Shown piece after piece: positions 13,870 to 14,825 of a stretch of DNA of 14,825 nucleotides. The first letter of the stretch is position 1. Each line of letters begins with the position of its first letter. This DNA comes from Nocardia spumae (GTDB lineage Bacteria > Actinomycetota > Actinomycetes > Mycobacteriales > Mycobacteriaceae), in NCBI RefSeq assembly GCF_020733635.1, contig NZ_JAJFZL010000005.1, forward strand, positions 1-14,825, in the 5' to 3' direction. The notes under the pieces are model-generated. The model searched no databases. It was not told where the DNA came from and saw nothing but the letters and a program-made list of their open reading frames with translations. The translations under genes were made by a program, and so were the position numbers.

Positions 13870-14825
13870 CTAGAATTCCTCAGCGTTACCATCCTCTGCT
13901 TCTTCGTCAATTTGGGAAGCTGTATCCCAGGCCGCCGGCCCCCTCGCCTCGATCTCAACCACCTTCGCGAGATACGCCTCGGTATCGCCCTTTGCAGATG
14001 CGAGCTTCATCTGAAATACAGCATCTCCGGAATTTGCAATTCGATGCTCATTCTTCAGCAGCAATTCATTCGCCTCATCCTCCCATCCAAGCTCTTCAAA
14101 AACACGCAGTTGCCACCACAGGTCGTCATCGCGAATGAAATCTTTGAGCGCCAGGATGAATAGGTCATCGGCCAGATTGCTCAACAAATTCTTAATATAG
14201 TATGCAGCTGTAAAATAGTTATCGGCAATCAGCGCCTCCCGAATACCCCCCAGGAGCACCTCGGCGGATTCTTTGTAACGCCCTACTTCCGCAAGCACTC
14301 CAGCCTTAGTGCTCCAATCATCACTAACCTCCTCGACTGCCCGATCCTTAACATCCTCGGGAAGCTTTTCCGCAATTCCCTGGACGTTCCTTATTAGAAC
14401 TTGATAAAATGGACTTGGATCATTTTCTAGTGCACGCTCGACATACTTATCCCTCAGATGTTCATCGCCAGATTGGCTATACAATCGCGCCACCGCGAGC
14501 CAATCCTCTTGTTCCCGAGCAACTTCCAGCTTTGCAAGTATTTCCCGCAGCTTCAACTCATCGGACCGCTCTTCAGGCTTTCCTTCCGCATAGGACGAAC
14601 CCGAACGATACGCGCGCACACGCTCAAGCCAATGCCGGCGATACAGAGCTACTTGATCAGAATCTAGCTTGCGGTCAAACCCGCCTTGAATCTGAGTCTC
14701 ACGGTGACAATCGAAGCATAGGACAGCAAGGTTTCCGAAATCATTATTACTTGGATTATCATCAATATGATGAATTTGCACCGGCTTCTTGTTTCGACAC
14801 ACACAGCACGTTCGGTCCGACTCGA
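13870..14825 (-). CDS. HNH endonuclease-like protein with helical C-terminal region (start beyond the window)
   Basis: The frame is open to the right edge, so the N-terminus is missing. Visible from the edge are a Cys pair (TCCVCRNK) and PVQIHHIDDNPSNN, then GNLAVLCFDCHRE. This is a complete beta-beta-alpha HNH core with two C-x2-C zinc pairs, the His-His pair, the Asn and the final His. HNH domains cut DNA, and a few cut RNA. After residue 50 the protein is almost entirely helical, with units such as EQEDWLAVARLYSQSGDEHL, VLAEVGRYKESAEVLLGGIR and DLWWQLRVFEELGWEDEANE that resemble TPR-like repeats. It ends in an acidic tail. The base composition is clearly more AT-rich than the element backbone, suggesting separate acquisition. 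The combination of nuclease and helical repeats would suit a defence effector, but that is inference. Confidence 0.75.
   Translation of the reverse strand, partial: ESDRTCCVCRNKKPVQIHHIDDNPSNNDFGNLAVLCFDCHRETQIQGGFDRKLDSDQVALYRRHWLERVRAYRSGSSYAEGKPEERSDELKLREILAKLEVAREQEDWLAVARLYSQSGDEHLRDKYVERALENDPSPFYQVLIRNVQGIAEKLPEDVKDRAVEEVSDDWSTKAGVLAEVGRYKESAEVLLGGIREALIADNYFTAAYYIKNLLSNLADDLFILALKDFIRDDDLWWQLRVFEELGWEDEANELLLKNEHRIANSGDAVFQMKLASAKGDTEAYLAKVVEIEARGPAAWDTASQIDEEAEDGNAEEF

Noticed and set aside
1..14825. CRISPR array or complete insertion sequence
   Set aside because: I saw no regularly spaced repeats and no transposase with terminal inverted repeats on either strand.

Overview
The window reads as a high-GC actinobacterial mobile element of the AICE type (actinomycete integrative and conjugative element, pSAM2-like). 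A Nocardiaceae host such as Nocardia or Rhodococcus is my best guess. That guess rests on the protein families and base composition, not on a marker gene.

Layout. (1) Bases 1-4277 are gene-poor and decayed. They hold remnants of a toxin-antitoxin pair (about 1097-1730), a frameshifted hypothetical gene (1892-2211), a small Cys/His protein on the minus strand (2629-2803) and a methyltransferase-like pseudogene (3420-4277), with several strong hairpins. (2) Bases 4327-5864 are the control region. A GntR/UTRA repressor of the KorSA type and a small conserved gene lie on the minus strand. Five copies of a CGTATACG-like palindrome lie at their promoters and at the promoter of the rightward operon. 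(3) Bases 5865-13248 are the rightward element backbone: a Pra-like activator, a small conserved gene, a DUF2637 membrane protein, a small membrane protein with three Cys repeats, a TraSA/FtsK-type DNA translocase, three small genes, a motor-less TraSA-like membrane protein, the RepSA rolling-circle initiator, an excisionase and a tyrosine integrase. Nearly every junction from 6311 to 9433 is an ATGA, GTGA or TGATG overlap, so this is one translationally coupled operon. (4) Bases 13277-13356 hold a terminator followed by the 3' half of a tRNA-Arg gene on the minus strand, which is the attachment core. (5) Bases 13357-14825 hold possible integrase arm sites, a doubtful ORF, and an HNH endonuclease-like gene with a helical C-terminal region. 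That gene has visibly lower GC than the rest and runs off the right edge.

How it should work: the GntR protein represses the Pra promoter. Pra would activate replication, excision and integration (rep, xis, int). TraSA moves double-stranded DNA between mycelial cells, and the membrane proteins help it spread.

Two points matter most. First, recognisable protein sequence repeatedly jumps frame by single-base steps in almost every gene, mostly as one-base losses and several in homopolymers. Either the sequence has indel errors or the element is decaying. Second, the tRNA half at the attachment site is not preceded by a tRNA 5' half on the side where an integrated element of this orientation should have one. 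The site therefore looks like attP (circular form) or like a junction between tandem elements, and the HNH gene would then also be mobile-element cargo.
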